Shown in pieces: positions 40,501 through 50,250 of a stretch of DNA of 64,000 nucleotides (position 1 is its first letter; each line of letters begins with the position of its first letter). A model generated the notes under the pieces. It was not told where the DNA came from and did no database searches. It saw only the letters and a program-made list of their open reading frames with translations. Made by a program: the position numbers and the translations under genes. The DNA comes from Wuchereria bancrofti (Eukaryota; Nematoda; Chromadorea; Rhabditida; Onchocercidae), in contig SSBO01000010.1 of the NCBI GenBank assembly GCA_005281725.1, forward strand, positions 924,461-988,460, read 5' to 3'.

Positions 40501-43500
40501 ATCCATCAGCTGTCCTTAACACCGTATGATTTGAACCAGCAGCAATTTGAACTACTTGCACTTTACCTGGTAAATTCACCTAAAAATACTTCAAATCTTT
40601 TCATATTCATTTAATACTAGTTATGCACAAAGCGCAATAAGTTTTTAAACATAAAATTTGATTGGAAGGATGTTATTTAATAGAGAGGAAGAGAGACAAG
40701 ATCTATTAATTCCTATCATTTAAGCCTGCTATTTCAAACCTTAAAAATATAAAATACGTATTAACTTACTCTTACCAGTTAACTTTTACTTCAAAATTAA
40801 CCTTGTGTGGACCAACACATTTCCTTATATGACCAACACCTAGCTGTCCATGACAATTTGAACCAAAAGTGAAAACCTGTCGATCAGCAGCTAATACGAC
40901 AGTATGATAATTGCCACAACATACGGATGAAACCTGAATCTTATTTAAATTGGCATTTAAAAATATTAGAACTGATGTAAAGTGATTTTTCTTTTATAAT
41001 CTAGGTGTAAGTAATCAATTCTGAGCATAAAACCTGCAATATATACAAAAAAGTTTAAAATTTGAATTCAATAAAAAATTCGTAATTCACTTCCGAATTC
41101 TTAATGCATATTCATTGTCTGACAGAAAAAAAAAAAGAAAAATTAGTCTACCTTGATTTCGGGACTATCTCTCTGAAGAATTAGACGAGAGGGAGGAAGT
41201 GCTGCTCTTGGCGGTGTTGCCCGTATGTCCTGATCGAAAGTGTCAACTACGAATTCACCGCATGCACGACATAAACCACACCTAAACAGGATTAATTTTG
41301 CCTATTGTTTAGAAAGATAAAAGAAATCGATAGAAATGATAATTTAAAGTGCTATAAGAAATTACTATTTAAATTAACAGAAACTGATTAAAAGGTGAAT
41401 CGAAATTATCAATCAAATTCAAATAAGTTTTTAAACCTTAGGCAACACGTTTCACCTTCTCCACATGTGCATGGCGTTCCTTTAGCATCACGTCCGGTTC
41501 TTATAGGTGCACATCTGAAAAACATTTTACACAAAATTTCAAATAAATTATTCAAAGGAACAGAAAAAAAAAAACATTCTAAATTGTCAGAATTGTAGCA
41601 GAATTAGTAAATTACCGACTTCCACGTGCCGAACATTTGCCACATTTCAAACAAATAGAAGCAAAGTCTTTGACCCAAAGATGTTCGCTTGGAAGACAAT
41701 ATGAACCTTGTTCTACTTCTTCGGTTATTGCTGTCTTAGACACTTCATTATCAGTTTCAGTAGTAGCTTCTTGATGCATGTAACTGCTTGCAGACTGCAA
41801 AATCAACATAACTTTTGTTTAACTTATCCTATCATTTAATTAATTAACCCAAAACAAAGAATTCTATTCCTCTTGATCACATCCATGATGAAAGCATTTA
41901 TATACATATATTAATTTTAATCGGTTTGCTGACTTGATGATGCTAATTAATTTGTCGATACTAGCTTTTTGATGTATTTATTATCACTGTATCGGATCTG
42001 TCATTTTAAGAAAATACCTCGATTCTACCGCATTGATTAAGATTATTCAAGCCCCAGGTATATAGGTGACCATGGCGCGAAATAGCAACAGCATGGGTCT
42101 TGCCAAGAGCTATTGATGCCAAATGAACATTTTCCAAGCCATAAATATGTCCGGTTTCCGGATGGCATTGCATTGTATGCCGGCCACAAACGTATGCCTT
42201 CCCGTTATCCACTACATATGCTATACATCCGGCTGATACCGCCACTGACAAGCAACGCCGTCTAAATGCAAAGACTTTTGGCATATAATGGAACAAAATC
42301 AAATTTGCTACAGAATGTATGGTCAAAGTTCACTTTATGTCGATGTCAATGGAAATTTTGATAAATTAAATATTTAAAAATAGTAAAGTTTATCATAGCA
42401 ATATTCAAAAGATCATTACTAAGTCAGACGAATTCATTATTGTTAGAAAATCATTATTAAGAAACTAAATGAACAGATCTTTGGAAATATCTTTTACCTG
42501 TTTAAATTTTGAAATTTTCTTAACTTAACAGCCACTGAACCTGCTTCCTGTTTCTGAAAACGACCAGCAGTCGGACTACCTTGACGTACCGTATCCGGCC
42601 CTACACCAGCAATCCATAAATGTCCAGCTCCAGAACGTAATACAATTGTTTCCGTATCGAAACCAACCGCTATTGAAACTATTGATTCTGGTAAAACTAG
42701 CTTCATCCAGTTGCAACCAACATTCTAAACTGTTAAACATCTCAAAAACAAAGATTTGTTCGAAACACTTCTAGGATTCATCAGAAAAAGCAATTTTTTA
42801 AAATTGTCGAGAGAAATTCCAATAAACTTTCGTATTCCTTGCTAGCAATAGGTCATATGTCAATCATTTGTAAATTTTATGCTTGTACTAAAGAGGAAAA
42901 AGAAGAAAATTTAACTGAAACAGTTAACAAAGAATAAAATTCAGCAAATAATTGGGCAGCAGTACCTATGGAATCTAAATTACCGTCTTTACCTGTAAAC
43001 CTAAGCGCGTGCCATCGCCGGCATAATAAACTTTTCCATTTCTTGCTAATAACAAAGCCATATCACGATTCATTTGTAAATCTGATGCCTGTGCTAAAGT
43101 GAAAAAAGAAGGAAAAGTTGACAATGATTTCTAAAATTTTAAAAGTATTCATAGAATGAATTACTATAACTGTTACAAATTTCTTTACTTTACTTAAAAT
43201 GATTCCTAGTTGGTTTTCTCATTTTTTATTCTTTGCAATTTTTGCGAGAATTCCTGTCACCTCACTCATCTATATTTGTTTCATTTTGCTTATGTTTCAA
43301 ATTTATTTTATTTTCAGTGCAATTGCATAAAGATGTCGAAGGTGTACATGTCATTTTGAGTTAAGATTTAAATCAAAGACGAATGAACCTTGTAAAGATT
43401 TGGGAAGAGTGAGGGGTAATTCATGTGGTATTGGGTATGTTTCACCAACAGCGATATAATTTAATTCGGCAAGACGGAATTTTTGATTTTGTCGCAGATC

Positions 43501-46500
43501 TTGAATTGGAGTGAATGAATCATCCAGTGGAGTAACCTAAAAATCTAATCAAGGTCTACCACTATGCTCACTGAAGATTTCAAAAATAATGCTACTTTAA
43601 ATCAACTGAAAATCAAAATTAACTATTAAAAATTTACCGTTAATGTCCACTGCTCATCCACAGCAGCTTGGAAGAAAGTTGTACCATCGGTGAAAATAGT
43701 ACCTAAATTGCTAGTGTAGCAAAATAAAAATTATTCAAATTGCAGATTAAAAAATAAATAAAAGGAGAGTAAATTTAGCATATGTCATTACATCTGTTTC
43801 GCTGATAACAGTGATAACTCTCTGACACCGATCTATGCTTAACAATTGGATTAGCCTATAAATGATGCCAAAAATTAAACTATGTAATTCTACTGATAAA
43901 ACTTCATTCACCAATTTTAAGAAATACCTGATGTGACACTTGTATGTAGCATAATTTCTCCTATTTCATGAAGAGTATCGATATCAATAACCCACATACG
44001 AGATGATTGACGTCTTCGAAGGTATAAAGCACCACTACATATTGCCAACCAAGAACCTTTGCTGAATGAACAGAATTTTTTAAAGATTTCTGAATGAAGC
44101 AATGTGACAATTGATAATGTTATAGCATTTAAATAAAAAACATCAGATAGAAATGTAATTTATTTAGAAAGATGATCTCATCTACCTTTAATTCTTCTGA
44201 CTTTACCTTCATTCTAATCTTGAAAAGCATATTCAAAACTGATTTATCTAAGTTCATAAAAAAATGAAATTTGATACATACATTAATATTAAAATTTTTT
44301 TTTCTTGTAAAATATTTATGAAGCATTACTAAATGAGAATTAGGGAGAACTCACTTTGCCTTTAAATTATTATTGGAAGCATATAATTTGCCTTCGATTG
44401 TTTCCGCCAAACCTGTACCATATTTGAATAAACCATAACAAGCAAGAATATATACATATTCTCCTTCAAAAAAACAAACCTTATTTTATCAAGAATTTGA
44501 AGAGAATTCAAAAATTACAAATTCATTGCATCTAAAAATACAGAAACCTTAAAAATGAAATATCTATTGCGTTCTACAAATCATCTTGTAAGACATTTAG
44601 AAGTACTAACTGAATAAGTAAAAAGATGCTAGTAAGATTTATCTGTGAACTCAGCTAGCTAATACTTCTAAATGCTACGAACTTTTAATGCGAAGTGGAA
44701 AAATAAAACTTTTAATTAATTAATTAATCTTTCTTTCCATTACAGACAAACTATTACTGCTTGTGTAAGTTTTTACTAAAAAGACATGTCATAGAAAAGT
44801 CTTTTTTAATTTTTAAAATATTGACTTTGATACTTCTTTTACAATCAAATCCATTTTTCCAGCATTCATTCAATTGAAAAAAATTCATTTTCAACCATAC
44901 CGTCAGAAGCAATTGCTCCGGTAAGTCGACGATCATCCGGAGTATCTGGAAGGACATTATCCGGTATTCGCACATCAAAGGATGACAACACCGCATGTTC
45001 CATCAAACAGTGCGACCACCAGTCACCGCTACTAAAACAAAGAATTGACAGCAAAGCCATCTATTTTCTTATGGACTACTACCAATTTATTATCTATTGT
45101 TTTCACTTTGCGCTAGCTAAGAAATGAGAATGACAAGAATATCCAATTCAGTTTTATAACAATTTTCAATATTTACCATCCTGGCTCATTACTATTGCGA
45201 AGCAGAATCCGTCGTACCAAATTTGCTAATTTCTGATAATTTTTGGGTACCTCAACTAATACAGTTACATCAACTGATAATTTATTGAGCTTATCACAAA
45301 ATAGAGTGGCTACTGATGAAAGTATAAATTCTGGTGCACCATAAGCAATTGCTAAAGCTATCATACACGATACTGCTTTTGCTGATACTTCGGCACCACC
45401 TGAAATGTTACTCAAATTTCACTCAAACCTTTTAAAGAACTTTTCACTCTAATCTCTCGGAAATTATAAAGATGAATGAAAGCTAGGAAATATATTTGGA
45501 ACAATGCAATCAGAAATCATTTGTAATGAAATGACTTAATTCAGTTTGAAATTTTAAAATTTTCGGAAAAGCACATTTGAAATTTAAAAAGAGAAGAAAA
45601 AGCAGGAAATAGAAAGGAGCAAATGGCTTAAATACAAATGTGCACTGGAATAATTTATACGGATGAATAAGCAGTGAATTTGTTGTGTATAATGCACTAA
45701 AAATTGAAATTTCATTAAACTTGTTAATATCAACTTCTGACAAACCTTCCATTGTTAATTGATATAGCATATTAAACATGCTTTGCACTGAAGAGTAACT
45801 TTCATTGGCTAATGTATCAGGTGTGACATGTTCTAGTAAATGAAGTAAAGAAGTAAGAGCTTCGGAACAAAGCTCTGATTCACGTCTGTTCAACTCAAAC
45901 AACACCGAAAACATACATTTCAATCCCATCAGTACTATTTCATTTCCGCCGCTTCGAATCTGAAATACCAAACAAAAATAATTGATAATCTTTTTCTTTC
46001 TTTTCAAACGGTCTATTAATACTGTATTTTCATCTATAACTTTAGCTTGCATATAAAAACTAAACTGAAAAATATCATTCCTATCTCAATTATTTTTTTA
46101 TTTTAATTTTTTTTTCCTTTTTATGTCAAAAAAACAACATAAATAAACTAAAAAATATATAAAATACTCATTTATTACAAAACTTTTGAACTTACTGTTA
46201 AGTGGAAATGCAATAATTCAATAAAATTTAAATGGATAAAAAAAAGTTTAAAGTATAAAATTTTTAAAATAAGCCGTAGAAAGTCATCAAATTAATTGAG
46301 AAATTTATAATTTATGTAGAAAAAACCTCAAATCAAGACTAACAGTTGAGAAAATATAAATGCTTGTGTTTTTTTAACACTTCTACAAAATTCCATACAC
46401 TCTATTAATTTGCTAATCTGTTCTTGCACGAAATTTATCAGTAAGATAGATCACTTATCAGTCATCTACCTGATATCAGAGGAGAGTTGTAGAGGTAAGA

Positions 46501-47928
46501 ATGATTCAGGTAAATACTTGAACGAACTTTTATAATTTTCCCAACTGTATTCACACTTCTGGGAATGATCAGCTAAAGTCTGCTGCAGCATCAAAAATAA
46601 GACTACAATTATTTAAAAATTGTATGCTGTGCAGCTCCATGATTTTGATATGTAGATTGCAATGAATAAGTAATTAAATTTAATGAGACAAATGCGCATT
46701 TTATAATCACATCACTATTTTACTTGAATTAATGATTTTTCCAAAGAAGGTATGTCTACCTTTCCCAATTCTTCATTGTTGCATTCGACTTCTACGACAG
46801 TTTGAGAATCGATTCTGTTATCGTCAAATGATGAAAGAGTTACTTTTAAAAATGGAGCATATCTAAAAATGAAGACCAAAAGTGTAATTCAATAATACAA
46901 CAGAAATGTTTTCACCATTATAACTCTGTAATGAAAGGTTAACAATCAACTGTAATATTTAAATATTTGCTTCATTTTCAATATAGGAATTAAAATTTTC
47001 AAGATATCACTGTTGTTAGATTGATAATGTGATAAAACAGAAATTTTCTATCAATTAAAAGACTTGCTTCAAAATGATTGCTCTAGCAATAGCAACTACT
47101 CCAAAAGTTGACGGAGCTGCAAGGATTTCTAAATGAGGTGCCAAATCTAGCGAAGCTGCCCGAAATCCATGATCTGCTCCATCAGCACCTTTCCTTTCTT
47201 CTCCTACAACCATTACTCGAAAACGATCACCTTCCCATCCTGCTTCAGCTGAAATGTCGCAGTAACAATCAGCGCTTAACAATCTTCTAAGGTAAATACT
47301 GTTACAGAAAAAAAAACAATTTGTTCCACGTTTTCGAGTGTATGTAACAACCTACTATCAAAATCCGTAGAAGCATAAATAGATCGTCGACGAACAGTTG
47401 GAAAGCGCAGAATGTGACCACGCTGTGGAAGTTTGGCGCAATATTTCAACAGTTGCGCATACTGGCATGATGTTCCCTTTGGATGTACAAAATCTGCAAA
47501 AAAATATTGTTTAATCTATGAAATGAAAAAAAAAAAAATGTAATTATGACTTTTAAATTCCTTTCATAATTTCTGATATTTTGTTTCCGATTAATTCGTT
47601 TTCCTTACAAGTTCACGTATTTCGTGTTTCAATAAAATGCTATTTAAATATCAGTGAATTAGAGAAATGCTAGAAATATCATAAAACTTATCAAATTAGT
47701 GTCCAAGAAATCCGATAACGTTGTACGATAAAAATTAACAAATAACTGAATAAATAAATGATGAAAATGATAATAGCAATAATGAAGAATTAATCTAAAA
47801 TAATGTCAACTCTATAAAATAACGCTTAGCTTACAATTTTCTTTTGATGAATGCAATGAAACATTTGGTGACGTAATACTCGCACGTGATTCGTCCAAAA
47901 GATCAAAATTCCTCAAAAAGTATGACAT
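15825..47928 (-). CDS. rpm-1: RPM-1 / MYCBP2 / Highwire (PHR) giant E3 ubiquitin ligase, more than 40 exons
   Basis: Family knowledge: PHR proteins are neuronal RING-Cys-relay E3 ligases that work with the F-box protein FSN-1/FBXO45 and restrain DLK signalling, controlling synapse formation and axon termination. What is seen: exons read on the minus strand give, in order, all family landmarks (listed as separate entries below), ending with [17 protein letters not shown] and a TGA at 15,825-15,827; vertebrate MYCBP2 also ends at this point with a similar sequence. The chosen start, [11 protein letters not shown] at 47,928, follows an in-frame TAA with no other in-frame ATG. Phases of the first seven exons (47,835-47,928; 47,356-47,493; 47,068-47,248; 46,760-46,862; 45,746-45,959; 45,177-45,399; 44,901-45,031) are mutually consistent. 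The coding region appears complete with no frameshift or internal stop that I noticed. The long Ser/Pro-rich middle of vertebrate orthologues is largely missing. Individual inner exon edges are approximate. Confidence 0.95.
17311..17498 (-). other. rpm-1: rpm-1 RING domain exon
   Basis: One exon encodes [40 protein letters not shown] and [20 protein letters not shown]. This is the C..C...C.H..H..C...C..C pattern of the PHR RING, with the family-specific KRW.GPRI insertion before the last Cys pair. The RING recruits ubiquitin-loaded E2. The next exon (about 16,870-17,012) encodes the [20 protein letters not shown] helix that links it to the tandem-cysteine domain. Confidence 0.96.
19231..20170 (-). 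other. rpm-1: rpm-1 pre-RING helical region and B-box-like zinc motif
   Basis: About 19,720-20,150 encodes a helical block ending [20 protein letters not shown], matching TRLWLALASLCVLDQDHVD. About 19,231-19,441 encodes [20 protein letters not shown] and [19 protein letters not shown], a C..H...C..C...C..C...LH pattern equal to the B-box-like motif of MYCBP2 (CDNHDDGETAA...C..C...C..CD..LHLH). Further Cys-rich exons lie at about 19,055-19,155, 18,190-18,268 ([13 protein letters not shown]) and 17,710-17,850 ([16 protein letters not shown]). Confidence 0.88.
22186..23025 (-). other. rpm-1: rpm-1 DOC (APC10-like) domain
   Basis: Encodes [20 protein letters not shown] then [13 protein letters not shown] (about 22,890-23,025), [20 protein letters not shown] and [20 protein letters not shown] (about 22,490-22,670), and a final strand [12 protein letters not shown] (about 22,186-22,290). 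The SR.AMI..LTDG..ETFWE.G.EDK and VDN.RD blocks are diagnostic of the PHR-family DOC domain. Confidence 0.92.
23255..25960 (-). other. rpm-1: rpm-1 region between zinc block and DOC domain
   Basis: Exons at about 25,670-25,960 (Pro/Ala/Thr-rich, with [17 protein letters not shown] matching VIKANALFLLSL), 25,170-25,375 ([14 protein letters not shown]), 24,890-24,995, 24,270-24,445 ([20 protein letters not shown] and [10 protein letters not shown]) and 23,630-23,950 ([20 protein letters not shown] then QLHSFLHTV) follow the order of MYCBP2, where PVLAFVIQHHDLEGLEIAM is the matching block. Confidence 0.85.
26165..27170 (-). other. rpm-1: rpm-1 conserved helical block and CELC/HPGC zinc region
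   Basis: The upstream exon encodes [20 protein letters not shown] then LKFHPELHS (about 27,010-27,140), nearly the same as the MYCBP2 FASFLWHE...FLKFHPELS block. Next comes an IWQEIN helix (about 26,760). Then [35 protein letters not shown] and [10 protein letters not shown] (about 26,310-26,490), and [13 protein letters not shown] (about 26,190-26,230). The paired Cys/His residues suggest zinc binding. In vertebrates this stretch lies between the partner-binding middle region and the DOC domain. Confidence 0.9.
27655..28803 (-). other. rpm-1: rpm-1 SH3-like (SH3b) repeats
   Basis: The first repeat reads [20 protein letters not shown] then [10 protein letters not shown] (about 28,600-28,770). 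The second lies in the exons at about 28,075-28,255 and 27,655-27,840 and includes [20 protein letters not shown] and [10 protein letters not shown]. Both match the paired G(L/V)RIR..P...IG and VWLRL motifs of MYCBP2. Confidence 0.85.
29592..30440 (-). other. rpm-1: rpm-1 filamin-type immunoglobulin repeat
   Basis: Encodes [20 protein letters not shown] and KVEITVRTG (about 30,340-30,440), [20 protein letters not shown] (about 29,960-30,030), and [20 protein letters not shown] (about 29,600-29,690). The DQYG...PNMKVEI and W.P...G.Y.I...DG blocks are those of the family's single filamin repeat, with the usual insertion between strands. Confidence 0.88.
30611..32985 (-). other. rpm-1: rpm-1 region between PHR2 and filamin repeat
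   Basis: Exons encode [15 protein letters not shown] (about 32,360), [20 protein letters not shown] (about 31,880-31,940), [20 protein letters not shown] (about 31,680-31,730), [20 protein letters not shown] (about 31,100-31,150) and [20 protein letters not shown] (about 30,720-30,770). All have clear counterparts in MYCBP2 (IESEHPYKP, WMTIEFDPQCGTAQSEDVL, WPTMVLVLPGNEALF, KGLALSHSPTILEAL, ARWLQPDSY). Confidence 0.85.
33474..34766 (-). other. rpm-1: rpm-1 PHR domain 2
   Basis: Exons encode [20 protein letters not shown] and [19 protein letters not shown] (about 34,610-34,766), then [20 protein letters not shown] and GGKTFCGEG (about 34,178-34,372), then [20 protein letters not shown] and [15 protein letters not shown] (about 33,474-33,643). 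Order and spacing match the second PHR domain of MYCBP2. A decayed copy of the end of the middle exon lies in the intron upstream of it. Confidence 0.92.
34006..34510. repeat. Decayed partial tandem duplication inside rpm-1 (PHR2 exon end plus intron)
   Basis: The functional exon end and following intron at 34,006-34,216 have a degenerate second copy at about 34,371-34,510. Shared landmarks are AAATTTGGTAGAA (34,017 and 34,377), AATAAG(A/C)CGAA, ATTCGAATT and CACAAAATGTTTT (34,181 and 34,490). In the second copy the donor GTAACA has become ATTAGA and two exon bases are missing. The functional copy also contains a small local duplication of an ATCTAAAAAGATCAACTTAA unit around an A-run (34,055-34,110). 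Confidence 0.75.
35025..37046 (-). other. rpm-1: rpm-1 linker between PHR domains, helical
   Basis: Exons at about 36,855-37,046, 36,430-36,575, 35,760-35,940, 35,295-35,460 and 35,025-35,150 encode leucine-rich helical sequence (for example [20 protein letters not shown] and [16 protein letters not shown]). They match in position the poorly conserved region between PHR1 and PHR2. A 47-bp tandem array lies immediately upstream of the 37,046 exon edge. Confidence 0.8.
37062..37250. repeat. Four-copy 47-bp tandem array in an rpm-1 intron
   Basis: The TCCGGAAATGGAA landmark recurs at 37,081, 37,128, 37,175 and 37,222, an exact 47-bp period. The first three copies are almost identical and the fourth has small changes. 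The array starts about 15 bp upstream (in transcription sense) of the acceptor of the 36,855-37,046 exon. The plus-strand open frame across it is a repeat artefact. Confidence 0.95.
37541..38855 (-). other. rpm-1: rpm-1 PHR domain 1
   Basis: Three exon groups form one PHR beta-sandwich. About 38,575-38,855 encodes [20 protein letters not shown] and [15 protein letters not shown]. About 38,120-38,310 encodes [20 protein letters not shown] and [15 protein letters not shown]. About 37,541-37,770 encodes [12 protein letters not shown] and [16 protein letters not shown]. The [14 protein letters not shown] and GPSSDCGS...NGTDVN.GQIP blocks are hallmarks of the first PHR domain of the family. Confidence 0.93.
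40233..44463 (-). other. rpm-1: rpm-1 RCC1-like domain with embedded cysteine-rich insert
   Basis: Exons in order encode [40 protein letters not shown] (about 43,000), [20 protein letters not shown] (about 42,600), [20 protein letters not shown] then GLNNLNQCG (about 42,020-42,130), [20 protein letters not shown] then GSNCHGQLG (about 40,830-40,935), and [20 protein letters not shown] then GAHRQGQLA (about 40,450-40,579). These are typical RCC1 blades. Between the third and fourth of the later blades a Cys-rich insert is present ([10 protein letters not shown] at about 41,630; [12 protein letters not shown] at about 41,470; [10 protein letters not shown] at about 41,270), as in MYCBP2. The last exon carries [13 protein letters not shown]. 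Confidence 0.9.
44901..47928 (-). other. rpm-1: rpm-1 N-terminal region (exons 1-7)
   Basis: Seven exons encode roughly residues 1-361. After a short polar start comes a beta-rich segment ([30 protein letters not shown]), then helical repeat-like sequence ([56 protein letters not shown]). This corresponds to the helical region in front of the RCC1 domain of MYCBP2. Exon 7 includes [20 protein letters not shown], which aligns with the WFSNGIKKAALMHKW segment of vertebrates. The intron after exon 3 starts with GC, not GT. Confidence 0.85.
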
Positions 47929-47948
47929 GTTCTCGTCGTTATTATTAG

Positions 47949-48036
47949 CTATTTGTGATATGTAATCAGTTGCATCACATTGTTAACGAAATTCTTTCGC
48001 CGGCTTCCTTCAATTGTGGTTGAAATTTGCATTCTG
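47949..48036 (-). promoter_or_regulatory. Candidate trans-splice acceptor and upstream ORF of rpm-1
   Basis: Read on the minus strand, CCTTCGCTTCAG ends at 48,034. Two bases later an ATG at 48,032 opens a 27-codon ORF (MQISTTIEGSRRK...) that stops at 47,949-47,951, 20 bases before the rpm-1 ATG and in another frame. If mature mRNA starts at this acceptor, ribosomes meet this short ORF first. Confidence 0.4.
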
Positions 48037-49395
48037 AAGCGAAGGAGAAACAAATTGAAATTGAAACGAAAAATACTTATAAATCAAAAAATATAAATTG
48101 AACAGCATATAGAGAACAATAGTAACGATTTATTTTTGAATTATATTTTTATAATTATTATTTTTCGTAGTGATCTAACTATCAATCTTGAAATATCTAA
48201 TTACTCTCTTCCAAATTCCTCAGCTATCACATTTTGATCATAAACAACAAACATGTCAATATGACCATTAAACTATTTTAAAGAATAAGTAGAAAAATGA
48301 TAAAGGAAATTTGTTAGCACCAGCAGTTATTGAAGGAAATAAGCAATCTGGTCAATATTCATATCAGTTGATAGAGTTACGAATTAGTACGTCCAGTGAA
48401 AATGACCATAAAACAAGGAATTTAGGAATAATTCGAATTAATTGCAAAAAAAGGAGAGATAGAAATATAGTAGGTGGAGCAATTTAAAAGACAAAATGGA
48501 AGATGAAAGATTGTAAACATTAGAAATATATTTTAATAGATAATTTTGATGTTTCGTAGGTCGATCCGAAGTTGATAAATGAAAGCTAGGGTTTTCTACC
48601 GATTCAAAGGGATAATGATAAGAAATAAAGCTGGTATACCATACACAGAGTAAATTCCACAAATACGACAAGTGATTAGATGATACGTAAAGAGCATTGT
48701 TACCTGTAGTAATGCTGCAGAAAGGTAAGGTAAGTAAGTCTCTCACCTGTGAGTGCTCTTTTCTTGGGAGCAAAGGTGAAAGGAAGAACTGAAAATCTCA
48801 GAGGTTCTATCATTATTCTATGCTATGATTTATGGAATATGAAGCATTAGAATATGAAATGGTGCACATTTCATTGAAATTCAAGCATTCATTTTCAATT
48901 CAAGCATATGACAATATACTTGAAATTACAATAAAAAAAGATTAATATCTTTGAAGATGGATGGAAATGGCAGAGAGTAAATTTTCGCATAAATGTACGA
49001 TTATAATGAAAAAAAAAAAAATCAAATAAAAAGTTTAAATGACGGAAAAGAAAAAAAAGAGAAAAAAGGAAAGTAAGACGTAAAAGAAGTACCCACTTAT
49101 ATTTTTAATTCTTATGTCGTTTCAAATTCATAGTTTTTCAATATTTCAAAAGCGAAAACAAATAGAAGTACGATTTAATTAGGGGTAAAATGAAAAGTTT
49201 CGAGAGAGAAAAAAAGCATTCTTCAATAATTCTGAATCATTTAATGAAATATAAAGAATGAAATAGACAATTTGTTAAAAAATAAGAAACAAACTCTGTT
49301 TCATATTCAATCAGTCATTTACATAATGATAAAAGGTAAGTTTTGTTAAGGAACGTATCAGCTAAATTTATCAGCGAAGAAGTAAGTGATTGATA

Positions 49396-49418
49396 ATAGA
49401 TGCATGCATGCATGCATA
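49396..49418. repeat. TGCA microsatellite
   Basis: About four self-complementary TGCA/ATGC units. Confidence 0.85.
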
Positions 49419-49589
49419 ATGCAATAGCGTAATGTAATTTTTAGAAAAATTGTTGGAGAAGAAAGAAAGAAAACGATGAAAGAGGGACGGACATTTTTCT
49501 ATTCATACTTCAATAACCATCAATTTACTTCGTCATTCTCATTATATGCATTTCCAATTAAAAATTATAAATCGAAATGTCCATGTGTC

Positions 49590-49680
49590 TGCTTGCATGT
49601 GTGCATGTGTATGTATGTATATATGCATGTATGTATATGCATGTGTGTGTATGTGTGTGTGTGTGTATGTGTCTGTGTCT
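49590..49680. repeat. TG/ATGT-rich microsatellite
   Basis: Mixed TGTG, TATG and CATG units for about 90 bp. Plus-strand openings across it give Cys/Val/Met repeat protein and are artefacts. Confidence 0.85.
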
Positions 49681-49917
49681 TTAAATTTTAACGAACTGAA
49701 GAAATTTAGTGAAAAGTGGATTTTTTCTCTTTACTCAATGAAATAATCGATTACATATTGTTGTGAGAATGTTAATATATTATAGTTGTAGCGATTATAT
49801 AATAGTAATAACAAAGATTTAGATCTAAGATTTAAAAATGAAATAAAGAAGGAAAGACATTTCTTGTTTATTTTATCAGAGCAAAGAATATCGATATATG
49901 ATAACTAAAAAAGGATG

Positions 49918-49983
49918 TGACACATGGATGTGACACATACATACACATACACACACAGACAAGCACAGACACACACACACACG
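49918..49983. repeat. CA-rich microsatellite, inverted relative to the TG tract
   Basis: ACAC, ATAC and ACAG units. It lies about 240 bp from the TG-rich tract and is complementary to it, so the pair could form a long imperfect hairpin. Confidence 0.85.
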
Positions 49984-49989
49984 ACATTT

Positions 49990-50250
49990 AAAGCGGACTA
50001 GGTTAGACATTATTTGTTGATGCAAGAAGCAGTCCGGGCCACATGGCACTTCTGCTGCTCTGTTCTCCATCCGTGTCACTTCATTTGCTGAGTGGACATC
50101 AATGACCACATCAGTGGAGGGAGGGAAGGGAGAAATACGAGGCTGCAGTGGAGCTAGGCTCGACTCCTCGAGAAGAGAAACGGAGCCATTAAGTTCGTCG
50201 ACTCGGCTGTCAAATAGTCCAGAGCCTTATTTATTACTCTCTTCTACTCT
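49990..50250. promoter_or_regulatory. GC-rich island upstream of rpm-1
   Basis: About 250 bp with G/C-rich blocks (GAGGGAGGGAAGGGAG, CTCGAGAAGAG, GTCGACTCGG) in very AT-rich surroundings. On the minus strand a frame is open through it (EPSSTAASYFSLPPST, NEVTRMENRAAEVPCGPDCF) but has no credible ATG before the CA repeat. It may be the rpm-1 promoter or a non-coding first exon, or an orphan exon. I cannot decide. Confidence 0.35.

Larger units (their letters stand above)
47929..49570. other. rpm-1 5' flank, mostly non-coding
   Basis: Immediately upstream of the rpm-1 ATG is a TTCGCTTCAG acceptor-like site with a small upstream ORF (separate entry). A minus-strand opening at 48,438-48,773 (111 codons, S/L/Y-rich) contains splice-donor-like CACAG/GTGAGAG around 48,745 and could include a non-coding first exon, but I do not accept it as a protein. 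No other gene is seen. Confidence 0.5.

Noticed and set aside
48438..48773. 111-codon minus-strand ORF upstream of rpm-1
   Set aside because: No recognisable domain and Ser/Leu/Tyr-rich. At most it overlaps a non-coding leader exon.
49476..50109. Cys/Val-rich ORFs on both strands
   Set aside because: They translate the TG and CA microsatellites. Only the non-repeat part at 50,000-50,190 is kept as an uncertain island.
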